A stretch of 64,000 nt of DNA from Amycolatopsis lurida (GTDB taxonomy: Bacteria; Actinomycetota; Actinomycetes; Mycobacteriales; Pseudonocardiaceae), in assembly GCF_900105055.1 (NCBI RefSeq), contig NZ_FNTA01000004.1, positions 2,077,501 to 2,141,500 on the forward strand, read 5' to 3'. Position 1 is the first letter of the stretch; the number at the start of each line of letters is the position of its first letter. The notes under the pieces are model-generated. The model worked only from the letters and a program-made list of their open reading frames with translations. It was not told the origin of the DNA and did no database searches. Both the position numbers and the translations under genes were made by a program. Below are positions 36,394 through 45,998 of the stretch, one piece after another.

Positions 36394-36477
36394 ATGGCCA
36401 TCTCGCGTGACTGCATGGACGACTCGCGTGATCCGATGGACGACACGTGTGTCCAGACGGACGACTCGCGGCGGCCC
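36394..36477. repeat. Four degenerate 21-bp tandem repeats
   Basis: Units begin at 36394, 36415, 36436 and 36457, each close to ATGGACGACTCGCGTGATCC. Units 2 to 4 share RTGGACGAC-like starts (unit 4 has ACGGACGAC). They end 33 bases before the start codon at 36510. Confidence 0.65.
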
Positions 36478-36509
36478 CCGTCGCGCGCAGGCCAGGGCAG
36501 AATTGGGAC

Positions 36510-36959
36510 ATGACCTTTGAGTCCGAGTACGCCAGGATGTGCGAGCAGACCAACCAGATGCTCCGGGAAGAATCGATAGCGGTCGCCAGGCGGGTACTTC
36601 TCGCGACCGACCAGCAGTACCTGGCCCGCGGCTACGGTGTTCAAGCCCACGGCTTCCGGCGCCTGCGCGACGCGCTCGCCGACCAGCTTCTCAATCTGCT
36701 CACCGCGTCAAGGCGCGCCAGTACCAGTTTTGCCGATGCCGACCTGCCTGTGGCGATCAGATCCGACTCTCACGGCGACAGCTGGGTAGACCCGGGCGCC
36801 GACGCGATCGGGCAGCTGGCAGCGGCATTGGCCCGCGCGGCCACCATGCTCGTCGGCACCACACCCAGTGACTTCACCGACGAGTCGACCGGAGAGTGGG
36901 CCACCGGCGTGCTGAACGCGGTTCGCACGGCCGCGGAGAAGGTGATCAAGGTGGCCTAG
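36510..36959 (+). CDS. Hypothetical protein
   Basis: This 149-aa soluble protein is mostly helical (YARMCEQTNQMLREESIAVA, FRRLRDALADQLLNLLTASR, AIGQLAAALARAATMLVG) and ends in VRTAAEKVIKV. No TM, signal or known motif is seen. ATG at 36510 starts just after a short spacer from a set of tandem repeats. Its stop overlaps the end of an IS remnant by four bases, so its own 3' end could have been altered by that insertion. Confidence 0.55.
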   Translation: MTFESEYARMCEQTNQMLREESIAVARRVLLATDQQYLARGYGVQAHGFRRLRDALADQLLNLLTASRRASTSFADADLPVAIRSDSHGDSWVDPGADAIGQLAAALARAATMLVGTTPSDFTDESTGEWATGVLNAVRTAAEKVIKVA

Positions 36960-37421
36960 GGCGTGTCTTGTGAGTCATGGAGCCAGAACACGATCGCGGC
37001 GATGGTGAGTTCGGCCTGGTAGTAGGCGGCGCGGTCGCGGAACTGCTTGAGCCGGTTGAAGCACCGTTCGACCACGTTGCGCTGTCTATAGGCCTCGGCG
37101 TCGAACGCTGGTGGTCGCCCGCCGCTGCGGCCTTTGGCTGTGCGGCGGGCGATCTGGTCATCCCGTTCCGGACTGACGAACTTGATCCGCCGGTCTCGCA
37201 TCGCCCGGCGGGTCGACGGATGCGAATACGCCTTGTCCGCGATCACCGTCTCCGGTCGGCAGCGTGGCCGGCCGGGACCGATCCGGGCGACGGTGATGCC
37301 GTCCAGCAGCGGGACCAGCTGCGGGCTGTCGTCAGCCTGGCCCGGGGTGAGCAGGAACCGCATCGGCAGGCCCACCCGTCCACAACCAAGTGGTCCTTGG
37401 TGCTCAGCCGCCACGGGATGT
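36956..37421 (-). pseudogene. IS5-family transposase remnant
   Basis: The leftward frame ending at 36956 gives the C-terminal part of an IS5-type transposase: LPMRFLLTPGQADDSPQLVP, then VIADKAYSHPSTRRAMRDR (DDE Asp), and the RNVVERCFNRLKQFRD block with the catalytic Glu. Only about 150 residues remain. The preceding residues STKDHLVVDG lie in another frame (a frameshift near 37375), the N-terminal half is missing, and about nine residues are missing between KQFRD and RAAYYQAE, where I expect RxATRYxK. It is a dead fragment. Confidence 0.85.
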
Positions 37422-37543
37422 ACCGAGAAGTGTCCGAGGTGGACCGATCGCACCACCACGAACTCAGGTACTGGGCGGGCTTCAAGGAACGCAAGGCCGA
37501 GGAGTTAGCCGCACGAATCGACGCGGCGAGAAGCAACTCGTGA
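37415..37543 (+). pseudogene. 3' end of an interrupted gene next to the IS remnant
   Basis: From about 37415 the rightward frame reads as natural protein, HHHELRYWAGFKERKAEELA then ARIDAARSNS, with a stop at 37541-37543 followed at once by a terminator palindrome. There is no start or body, because the IS remnant occupies the 5' side. It looks like the surviving C-terminus of a gene broken by the insertion. I do not recognise the family. Confidence 0.4.
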
Positions 37544-37582
37544 GTGGTAAGGACGGTTCTAACCGTCCTTACCACTCACGAG
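37537..37582. repeat. 46-bp palindromic repeat, copy 2 (terminator-like)
   Basis: Identical over 46 bases to 29818-29863 (arms 37537-37558 and 37561-37582). It ends just before the lpd stop, so it can terminate leftward lpd transcription. Confidence 0.85.
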
Positions 37583-37585
37583 GCC

Positions 37586-38971
<1,386 letters not shown>

Positions 38972-39018
38972 ACCTCGAAACCTACCCCTCACCGGGAGGG
39001 TCCGAAGGGTGAGACTGC

Positions 39019-39789
39019 CTACTCGGGGCGCGAGCCGCGGATCTCGATCAGCAGGTCGGTCACCGCGGTCATGATCCGCTTCGTGGCCTCCTCCAGCACC
39101 TCACGGGACGGCGAGGGCGTCATGAGATCCGAGAGGTCCACCGGCGGCCCGGCGGCCAGGTTCACCGTCTTGCGCGGGAAGGCGCGCGGAAGCACGGCGT
39201 CGGACGGCAGCAGGTGGTGTGTGCCCCAGTTCGCCAGCGGGATCACCGGGACGCCGGTCTCCAGGGCGATCCGCGCGATCCCGGTCTTGCCGCGCATGGG
39301 CCACCCGTCCGGGTGATCCGTGAAGGTCGCTTCCGGGAAGATGACGACGCATTCACCCTCACGGACGGCGCTGACGGCGTCGCGGTACGCGTCGGACGCC
39401 GTGGCCGCGCCGCGGTAGACGGGGATGTGCTTGCCGGAGCGCATCACCGAGCCGGTGACGGGCGCGTCCCACAGGCTCGCCTTCGCCAGGTAGCGCGGCA
39501 CGCGTCCGTGCGCCAGGCAGTACGCGGTCACCGTCGTCGGATCGGCGAACGAGAGGTGGTTCGACGCGACCAGGAAGCCGCCCGACGAGGGCAGGTGCTC
39601 CCCGCCGCGCACCCGGAAGCGGGTGAACAGCACCAGGAACGGCCACACGACGTTGATCGCGAAGGCGAACCAGGCGCCCCGGCCGGCGCGGGCGAAGCGC
39701 CGGCCGAAGGCGATCATCTGGCGGAACGTCAGCAGGTCACCCGAAACGGGGCTCAGCGCGGTCCAGCGTTCACGGGGTCTCAGCACCAT
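39019..39789 (-). CDS. 1-acyl-sn-glycerol-3-phosphate acyltransferase (PlsC family)
   Basis: This 256-aa acyltransferase has the NHxxxxD motif in [10 protein letters not shown] (near 80), the substrate block GKHIPVYRG, and the [12 protein letters not shown] and [11 protein letters not shown] motifs of the PlsC family. It transfers an acyl group to lysophosphatidic acid or a related lipid at the membrane. The start at 39789 is the furthest in frame; ATG at residue 25 is an alternative. It may be cotranscribed with lpd (47-base gap). Confidence 0.92.
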   Translation of the reverse strand: MVLRPRERWTALSPVSGDLLTFRQMIAFGRRFARAGRGAWFAFAINVVWPFLVLFTRFRVRGGEHLPSSGGFLVASNHLSFADPTTVTAYCLAHGRVPRYLAKASLWDAPVTGSVMRSGKHIPVYRGAATASDAYRDAVSAVREGECVVIFPEATFTDHPDGWPMRGKTGIARIALETGVPVIPLANWGTHHLLPSDAVLPRAFPRKTVNLAAGPPVDLSDLMTPSPSREVLEEATKRIMTAVTDLLIEIRGSRPE

Positions 39790-39852
39790 GGACGTAATTC
39801 GTAGCCGAACCAGCCCCGGTTCGGCTGCAACCGCGCGCGAACGCGGCGCGGA

Positions 39853-41274
39853 TCACACGCGCTCGAGCACCACCACGGGGATCTCACGGTCGGTCTTCTT
39901 CGCGTACTCGTTGTAGTCCGGCCAGACCGCGGCGAGCTTCTCCCACAGCTTCGCGCGGTCCTCCCCTTCGAGGGTCCGGGCCCGTACGGTGAACTTGTCC
40001 GCCTTGACCTGGGCCTTGGCCTCGGGGTTGGCCTGCAGGTTCTTGTACCAGCCCGGGTCCTCCGGCGCGCCGCCCTTGGACGCCACGATCACCGGGTTGT
40101 CGTCATCGTCGAACTGGTAGATCAGCGCGAACTTGCGGTCCTCGCCGGTCTTGCGGCCCTTCGTCGTGAGGATGAGGCAGGGCGCGCCCTTCTCCCAGTC
40201 GTGGCCCACCTCGCCGTCGGTCTCTTCGTAGCGACGGACGTGCTCGTCACCGAAAAGCATGTCTGCGTTCCTCTCCTCGTCCTGGGGTGTACCGGCGCCC
40301 CGCCAGTCTGACGCGAATCGGTCGGTCGCGCTGATCAACTCGTGCAGGATGCCGGGTTCGTCGAACGCGTGACCGGCACCGCCGACCATCACCAGTTCCG
40401 CGGTGGGCAGCACCTGGCTGAGCTCCCACGCGGTGATGGCCGGGGTGACCACGTCGTAGCGTCCCTGGACCAGAACGCACGGGATGTCCCGGAGCTTCCC
40501 GGCGTCGCGCAGCAGCTGATCTTCGGCCAGCCAGCCGCCGTGCCGGAAGTAGTGATTCTCGATGCGCGCGATCGCGAGGGCGAACGAAGGATCGCTGAAC
40601 GCGTCGATCACCTCGTCCTGGGGGCGCAGTTTGACCGTCTCCCCCTCCCAGCGGCTCCACGCGATCGCGGCGGGGCCGTGCACCGCCGGATCCGGGTGGC
40701 TCAGCAGTTCGTGATAGACCTCGATCAGGTTGTCCTGGCGGCGCGAATACGGCACCGGGGCGAGGAAACGCGACCACGCCTCGGGGAAGAGGAACGCCGC
40801 GCCCCCGCCGTAGATCCATTGCAGTTCCTTGACCCGCAAGGTGGCGACGCCGCGGAGGACGAGTTCCGTGACGCGTCCGGGGTGGGTTTCCGCGTAGGTC
40901 AGCCCGAGCACACTCCCCCACGAACCGCCGAAGACCATCCAGTGTTCGATGTCCAGGTGCTCGCGCAAGCGCTCGATGTCGGCGACCAGATGCCACGTCG
41001 TGTTGACCGAGAGATCGGCCTCCGGGGTGGCGCAGTTCGGCGTGCTGCGCCCGCAACCGCGTTGATCGAAAAGGACGATCCGGTACCGCTCGGGGTCGAA
41101 CAGCCTGCGATGTCTCGGACTCGAACCGCCACCGGGGCCGCCGTGGAGAAAGATCACCGGCTTGCCCTCGGGATTGCCGCATTCCTCCCAATAGATCTCG
41201 TTGCCGTCACCGACGGGCAACATCCCTTGGACGTAAGGTTCGATTTCCGGGTAAAGGCCGAGCATGTCCGCCAC
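39853..41274 (-). CDS. Proline iminopeptidase fused to Ddn-type (DUF385) domain
   Basis: One unbroken 473-codon frame encodes two families. Residues 1 to about 330 are a proline iminopeptidase (alpha/beta hydrolase): oxyanion block HGGPGGG, nucleophile GGSWGS, Asp in GRYDVVTP and His in GAGHAFDEP. Residues about 339-473 are a deazaflavin-dependent nitroreductase-type domain (MLFGDEHVRRYEETDGEVGH, LTTKGRKTGEDRKFALIY). No stop separates them. An internal ATG at 40260, with GAGGAGAGGAA upstream, is exactly the usual start of stand-alone Ddn proteins, so a separate 135-aa product may also be made. GTG at 41274 or ATG at 41265 may be the start. The Ddn part may use F420, which FbiC would supply. 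Confidence 0.85.
   Translation of the reverse strand: MADMLGLYPEIEPYVQGMLPVGDGNEIYWEECGNPEGKPVIFLHGGPGGGSSPRHRRLFDPERYRIVLFDQRGCGRSTPNCATPEADLSVNTTWHLVADIERLREHLDIEHWMVFGGSWGSVLGLTYAETHPGRVTELVLRGVATLRVKELQWIYGGGAAFLFPEAWSRFLAPVPYSRRQDNLIEVYHELLSHPDPAVHGPAAIAWSRWEGETVKLRPQDEVIDAFSDPSFALAIARIENHYFRHGGWLAEDQLLRDAGKLRDIPCVLVQGRYDVVTPAITAWELSQVLPTAELVMVGGAGHAFDEPGILHELISATDRFASDWRGAGTPQDEERNADMLFGDEHVRRYEETDGEVGHDWEKGAPCLILTTKGRKTGEDRKFALIYQFDDDDNPVIVASKGGAPEDPGWYKNLQANPEAKAQVKADKFTVRARTLEGEDRAKLWEKLAAVWPDYNEYAKKTDREIPVVVLERV
40265..40278 (-). promoter_or_regulatory. Internal ribosome binding site for Ddn domain
   Basis: The leftward strand reads GAGGAGAGGAA a few bases before ATG at 40260 (about 7 bases between), inside the open iminopeptidase frame. 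It would allow separate translation of the Ddn domain. Confidence 0.45.
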
Positions 41275-41303
41275 TATGCCCCAAACGCCCGCTTGGAGGA
41301 TCG

Positions 41304-42344
41304 ATGAAGGCTCGCCCCCACGTGACGCTGGAGGATGTGGCGCGCACCGCGGACGTGTCGCTCGCGACCGCGTCCCGCGTACTCAACGGCACCGCCACCG
41401 TCCGGGGAGATCTCCGCGAACGAGTGATCGCCGCGGCCTCCGAGCTGTCCTATACCCCCAACGCTCACGCTCAGGCATTGGCCGGTGGCTCACGGCCCAC
41501 CGTCGGAGTGATCTGTCACGACGTCGGCGATCCGTATTTCGCCGCGATCGCCGGCGGGGTCATGCGGGTGGCGAGCGAAAACGATCTTCTGGTGATGCTC
41601 GCGAGCACGTTCCGCGATCCGGCCAAGGAGGTCGCCTACGTTTCGACGCTGCGTGCGCAGCGCGCGTCGGCCATTCTGCTGATCGGTTCCGCGTTCGAAG
41701 ACAAGGCGTGGGAGAAGGCGATGGCCGCCGAACTCGAGCCGTACCGGCGCGGCGGCGGGCACGTGGCGGCGGTCAGCAGGCATCGCGGGCTCAAGGTGGA
41801 CACCGTCCAGCCCGACAACCGCGGTGGCGGCGCCGAACTGGCGAAGGCCCTGCTGGACCTGGGACATCGGCGGTTCGCCGTGCTCGCCGGGCCGAAGAGC
41901 CTGACGACCGTCGTGGACCGTCTCGACGGCTTCGCCGCGGAGCTGCTGGAGCACGGCGTCGACTTGGCCGAGGACGACGTCTTCGAGGCGGCGTTCACCC
42001 GCGACGGTGGTTACGAGGCAATGGAGAAGGTCCTCGCCCGGCCGCGGAAGCAGTGGCCGACGTGTGTGTTCGCGGTGACCGACGTGATGGCCATCGGCGC
42101 GATGTCGGCGCTGCGCGACGCCGGCGTCTCCGTGCCCGGCGAGATGTCGATCGCCGGTTTCGACGACATCCCGGTAGTGCGCGATCTCACGCCCGCGCTG
42201 AGCACGGTCGCGCTGCCGCTGGAGAAGCTGGGCGAACGGGCCATGGACCTGGCGCTCAAGGCATCGCCCGGCACCCGGCCGCGCGTGGTGCGGATGTCCG
42301 GCGAGGTCGTCCTGCGCCGCAGCACCGCCGCTCCCGCTCGCTGA
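41304..42344 (+). CDS. LacI-family transcriptional regulator
   Basis: This 346-aa repressor has a LacI helix-turn-helix and hinge (VTLEDVARTADVSLATASRV, then LSYTPNAHAQALAGG; residues 7-62) and a sugar-binding periplasmic-type core (VGVICHDVGDPYFAAIAGGV, AVTDVMAIGAMSALRDAGV, SIAGFDDIP). GGAGG lies 5-6 bases before the ATG. A perfect GAGAAAGCGCTTTCTC operator lies 40 bases past its stop, before the sugar genes, so it is probably their repressor. The inducer is unknown. Confidence 0.95.
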   Translation: MKARPHVTLEDVARTADVSLATASRVLNGTATVRGDLRERVIAAASELSYTPNAHAQALAGGSRPTVGVICHDVGDPYFAAIAGGVMRVASENDLLVMLASTFRDPAKEVAYVSTLRAQRASAILLIGSAFEDKAWEKAMAAELEPYRRGGGHVAAVSRHRGLKVDTVQPDNRGGGAELAKALLDLGHRRFAVLAGPKSLTTVVDRLDGFAAELLEHGVDLAEDDVFEAAFTRDGGYEAMEKVLARPRKQWPTCVFAVTDVMAIGAMSALRDAGVSVPGEMSIAGFDDIPVVRDLTPALSTVALPLEKLGERAMDLALKASPGTRPRVVRMSGEVVLRRSTAAPAR

Positions 42345-42384
42345 AACCCTTGTGTGCGGCCCATGGGGTGACTTACCGTGGCGC

Positions 42385-42400
42385 GAGAAAGCGCTTTCTC
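42385..42400. promoter_or_regulatory. Perfect 16-bp LacI-type operator
   Basis: GAGAAAGCGCTTTCTC is an exact palindrome with the central CG that LacI/GalR proteins bind, 23 bases before the DUF993 start. Confidence 0.8.
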
Positions 42401-42422
42401 ACCCCCGCGCCACGGAGACCCG

Positions 42423-43574
42423 ATGACCTTGATCGCCCTGCCCACCGCTGACGGCGGACTGGCGGAGTGGACGCCCCGAGGGGCGGCAACGCCCGCGAAA
42501 CCGGCGTCACCGCCGACCTCCCGGATCGCCTACGCGGCCGCGCACGTGGTCGCCAACCCGCTCGCCCCCGCCGACCCCGAAGAAGGTGCGGTGCTGGACT
42601 GGGACACCACGCTGGCCTTCCGCGAGCACCTGTGGTCCTGTGGTCTCGGCGTCGCCGAAGCGATGGACACCGCGCAGCGCGGGATGGGGTTGGACTGGGG
42701 CACCACCAAGGACCTCATCCGGCGCACCGGGGCACTCGCCGCCGGACGGCCGTGGGTGGCCGGCGTCGGCACCGATCAGCTGCCCGGCGGCGAAGCGACC
42801 GCCGAGTCCATTGTGGACGCCTGGCGGGAACAGCTGGACCTGGTCGGCGAGGCCGGGGCGATCCCGGTCGTGATGGCCAGCCGGGCGCTGGCCGCGTCGG
42901 CTTCCGGGCCCGCGGATTACCACGCCGCGTACGGGAAGTTGCTCTCCGGCGCGGACCGCTCGGTCCTGCTGCACTGGCTGGGCGAGCAGTTCGACCCGGC
43001 CCTGGCGGGCTACTGGGGCCACGACGACGTCCGCGCGGCCGCGAAGGAACTGGGCAGGCTCTGCGCCGAGCACGCCGGCGTGATCGCCGGGGTCAAGGTT
43101 TCGGTGCTCGACGCCTCGATCGAGACCGAGTTCCGCCGCGCCCTGCCCGAAGGTGTCAGGTGCTACACCGGCGACGACTTCAACTACCCGGAGCTCATCG
43201 CCGGGGACGACCAGGGCCACAGCGAGGCGCTTCTGGGCATCTTCGACGCTGTCGCGCAGGTCGCCGGTGCCGCGCTCGCCCGCCTCGACGAAGGCGACAA
43301 GGACGGTTTCCACGGCCTGCTGGACCCGACGGCGGCGCTCAGCCGGGCCATTTTCCGGGCGCCCACCAGGAACTACAAGACCGGCGTCGTCTTCCTCGCC
43401 TATCTCAACGGGCACCAGGACCACTTCCGCATGGTCGCCGGCCGCGAGTCGGCCCGCTCGATCACGCATCTGGCCGAGTTGCTGCGCCTGGCGGACGCCG
43501 CGGGCGCGCTCACCGACCCGGAGCTCGCCGTCGCGCGGATGCGGCCGCTGCTGGCCGCGGCGGGGGTGGCGTGA
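42423..43574 (+). CDS. DUF993 (dihydrodipicolinate-synthase-like TIM-barrel) protein
   Basis: This 383-aa protein matches DUF993, a distant relative of the DapA/NAL aldolases: LDWDTTLAFREHLWSCGLGV, GLDWGTTKDLIRRT, GVGTDQLP and the barrel block AGVIAGVKVSVLDASIETEF, whose Lys is the likely Schiff-base residue. It ends overlapping the next gene by one base. In other actinomycetes the family sits with a Gfo/Idh dehydrogenase and an epimerase under LacI control; the dehydrogenase is missing here. It probably cleaves a keto-sugar acid; this is inference. Confidence 0.85.
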   Translation: MTLIALPTADGGLAEWTPRGAATPAKPASPPTSRIAYAAAHVVANPLAPADPEEGAVLDWDTTLAFREHLWSCGLGVAEAMDTAQRGMGLDWGTTKDLIRRTGALAAGRPWVAGVGTDQLPGGEATAESIVDAWREQLDLVGEAGAIPVVMASRALAASASGPADYHAAYGKLLSGADRSVLLHWLGEQFDPALAGYWGHDDVRAAAKELGRLCAEHAGVIAGVKVSVLDASIETEFRRALPEGVRCYTGDDFNYPELIAGDDQGHSEALLGIFDAVAQVAGAALARLDEGDKDGFHGLLDPTAALSRAIFRAPTRNYKTGVVFLAYLNGHQDHFRMVAGRESARSITHLAELLRLADAAGALTDPELAVARMRPLLAAAGVA

Positions 43575-44380
43575 TGGACCGGTTGAGCCTGAACCAGATC
43601 ACCACCAAGGCGTGGTCGCTGCCGGAAGCCGTGGCGGGCTGCGCCGAAGCGGGCGTCCGCTGGATCGGCCTGTGGCGGGACAAGGTCGCCGAGACCGGTG
43701 TCGAGGAGACCGCCCGGTTGCTCAAGGAGTACGACGTCGGCGTGTCGTCGTTGTGCCGTGGTGGTTTCTTCACCGGGATCACCCCGGAAGGGTCCCCTGT
43801 GGACGGCGTCGCGCAGACAAGGGAGGCGATCGACGAAGCCGCCACCCTGGGCGCCGACGTCCTCGTCCTGGTCGTCGGCGGGGTGAACGGCGACCTGGCT
43901 TCGTCAAGGCAACGGGTCGCGGACGCGGTCGGTGAGCTGGCACCGTACGCCGGTGAGCGCGGGGTCCGCCTCGGCCTGGAACCGCTGCACCCCATGCAGT
44001 GCGCCGAACGGTCGGTCCTGTCCACAGTGGACCAGGCGCTGGCGATCGCACGGGAGCATCCGGCCGATCAGGTCGGCGTGATCGTCGACGAGTTCCACGT
44101 GTGGTGGGATCCGCGGATCGAGGAGTCGATCGCCGCGGCGGCGGGCCGGATCGCCGGATTCCACGTCTGCGACCAGAAGGTACCGCTGACCGACACCCTG
44201 CTCGGCCGGGCGCTGCCCGGTGACGGCCCGATCGACCACCGGCACCTGAAGGCGTGTGTCGAGGCCGCCGGCTACACCGGGCCGATCGAGGTCGAGGTGT
44301 TCGACGCCGACCTTTGGCGCCGCCCCGGTGGCGAGGTGCTCGCGGAGACCATCGAGGCCTACCGGGATCACGTTTCCTGA
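43574..44380 (+). CDS. Sugar phosphate isomerase/epimerase (AP-endonuclease-2 fold)
   Basis: This 268-aa TIM-barrel protein has the family metal residues: Glu in GLEPLHPMQ (near 137), Asp in VGVIVDEFHVWWDP, His in GFHVCDQKVP and Glu in PIEVEVFDADLWRR. It isomerises or epimerises a sugar or sugar acid. ATG at 43574 overlaps the DUF993 stop (TGATG), so the two are coupled and share the LacI operator upstream. Confidence 0.92.
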   Translation: MDRLSLNQITTKAWSLPEAVAGCAEAGVRWIGLWRDKVAETGVEETARLLKEYDVGVSSLCRGGFFTGITPEGSPVDGVAQTREAIDEAATLGADVLVLVVGGVNGDLASSRQRVADAVGELAPYAGERGVRLGLEPLHPMQCAERSVLSTVDQALAIAREHPADQVGVIVDEFHVWWDPRIEESIAAAAGRIAGFHVCDQKVPLTDTLLGRALPGDGPIDHRHLKACVEAAGYTGPIEVEVFDADLWRRPGGEVLAETIEAYRDHVS

Positions 44381-44449
44381 CGAAAGTAAGGGTCCCTCGC
44401 TGCCCAAGGTCGGCTGTCCGGGCGGCCGTGGTTTCCTACCGTTCGCGGT

Positions 44450-45922
44450 ATGAAACCACGGCTGCTCTGGTGGCTGGGCACAGCGTTGCTCCTGCTCGCC
44501 GTCCACACCGACTGGAACGTTCCGCTCGCGGCCTGGGTGTTCCCGGTCTTCCTGCTCCGCTACGCCCGCCTGGTCCCCCTTCGTCGCGCGGTCCTGATGG
44601 TGGGCCTGTCCCTGCTGATCGGGCAGCTGTTCTGGCTCGGGGTCACCGGCCTGCTGTTCGTGCTCTCCGCGCTGCTCGCGTTCACTTTGCTCGCGGTGCT
44701 GCAGACGACGGCGTTCCTTGCCGATCGGCTGCTCGCCGGGCGCGCCGGGCCGTTGAGGACGCTGGTGTTCCCGGTGACGCTCGTCGCGGGCGAACACCTT
44801 TTCACGGTGATCACCGGTTTCGGTGACTTCGGCGCGCTCGGCAGCACCCAGGCCACGAACCTGCCGCTGCTCCAGACGGCGTCCGTGACCGGCGTCTACG
44901 GCCTCACCTTCGTCCTCGCGTGGTTCGCGTCGGTGGCGAACACCGTCTGGGCGGAAGGTTGGCAGCCGGTCAAGCGCACGGTCCTCGTCCACGTTTGCCT
45001 GCTCGGCGTGGTGTTCGCCGCCGGTGGCGCGCGGTTGCTGTTCGACGCTCCCACCACGGAGACCGTGCGGATCGCGGGGATCAGCCCGTCGGCCGAGGCC
45101 GACCGGTCGAGTTCCGGCGCACTGGAGCGCATCGGGGTGAAGTATTGGCGAGCGCAGGAGGTCAGCGGTGCCGATCCGGTCGCGGTCGGTGCGGCGTTCG
45201 CACCGGTCACCGACGATCTCGTGGCGCGGACCAAGCAGCAGGTGTCGGCGGGCGCGAAGATCGTGCTCTGGCCGGAAACCCACGCTCGCGTCCTGGAACG
45301 TGATCAGGCGGCGCTGCTGAAGCGGGTCGGCGACGAAGCGAGACAGGCCGGTATCCACGTGGGGGTCGCGTACGCGCTCTACACGTCGCAAGCTCCTTAC
45401 ATCCGCAACGTGGTCGTGCTCATCGGACCGGCCGGCGAGGTGCTGTGGACCTACGACAAGACACATCCGACGCCGATGGAACCGATGACCCCCGGCCCGG
45501 GGAACGTCCCCACCGCGGAGTCACCGTACGGACGGCTCGCGGCGGTGATCTGTTACGACGCCGATTTCCCCGGCCTGATGCGCCAAGCCGCGGACAAGGG
45601 GACGGCACTGATGCTCGTCCCCGCCAACGACTGGCCGGGTTTCGGCTCCCTGCACGCCGAAAAGGCGGGCTTCCGCGCGGTGGAAAACGGTTACTCCCTC
45701 TTCCGGCACTCCACCCATGGGAATTCCACAGCCGTGGACGGCCAGGGCCGCGTGCTCGGGCACGCCGACTACTACCGCACGGATCAGCAGACGCTCGTCG
45801 CCGATCTGCCGGTACAGCCGAGAACACAGACCGTGTACAGCCGTGTCGGTGACGTGTTCGCCTGGCTGTGCCTCGCGGCGGCCGCGCTCTGTCCTTTATG
45901 GACATATCGAAGGAAACGTTAG
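44450..45922 (+). CDS. Apolipoprotein N-acyltransferase-like protein
   Basis: This 490-aa protein has about seven TM segments (residues 5-190 and a C-terminal one near 465-482) around an extracytoplasmic nitrilase domain. The nitrilase triad is visible: Glu in VLWPETHA, Lys in YDKTHPTPMEP and Cys in AVICYDADFP. It would N-acylate mature lipoproteins at the membrane, as Lnt does. It is not beside a dolichol-phosphate mannose synthase, the usual partner of the main actinomycete Lnt, so it may be a second copy. Confidence 0.88.
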   Translation: MKPRLLWWLGTALLLLAVHTDWNVPLAAWVFPVFLLRYARLVPLRRAVLMVGLSLLIGQLFWLGVTGLLFVLSALLAFTLLAVLQTTAFLADRLLAGRAGPLRTLVFPVTLVAGEHLFTVITGFGDFGALGSTQATNLPLLQTASVTGVYGLTFVLAWFASVANTVWAEGWQPVKRTVLVHVCLLGVVFAAGGARLLFDAPTTETVRIAGISPSAEADRSSSGALERIGVKYWRAQEVSGADPVAVGAAFAPVTDDLVARTKQQVSAGAKIVLWPETHARVLERDQAALLKRVGDEARQAGIHVGVAYALYTSQAPYIRNVVVLIGPAGEVLWTYDKTHPTPMEPMTPGPGNVPTAESPYGRLAAVICYDADFPGLMRQAADKGTALMLVPANDWPGFGSLHAEKAGFRAVENGYSLFRHSTHGNSTAVDGQGRVLGHADYYRTDQQTLVADLPVQPRTQTVYSRVGDVFAWLCLAAAALCPLWTYRRKR

Positions 45923-45955
45923 CACCCCGTTACGGAAGAGGTGGTGTTCCTAACG
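45916..45955. promoter_or_regulatory. Inverted repeat before response regulator gene
   Basis: ACGTTAGCACC (from 45916) and GGTGTTCCTAACGT (to 45955) are inverted with a 3-base insertion. It covers the stop of the N-acyltransferase and lies 43 bases before the regulator start. Terminator or regulator operator. Confidence 0.4.
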
Positions 45956-45998
45956 TCATACCCGAAAAGAACAGTGTTCAACGGTTAAGCTCCCCCGC

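Larger units (their letters stand above)
36165..36509. other. 345-base intergenic region with hairpins and tandem repeats
   Basis: No gene is supported here. The stretch holds a 25-bp-arm palindrome (36223-36278), a second 12-bp-arm hairpin (36308-36334) and four degenerate 21-base units (36394-36477). The longest open frames are antisense and low in family-like content. Confidence 0.7.

Noticed and set aside
43904..45466. 520-codon open frame on the - strand
   Set aside because: Antisense to the epimerase and N-acyltransferase genes; Gln/Arg/Glu-rich composition.
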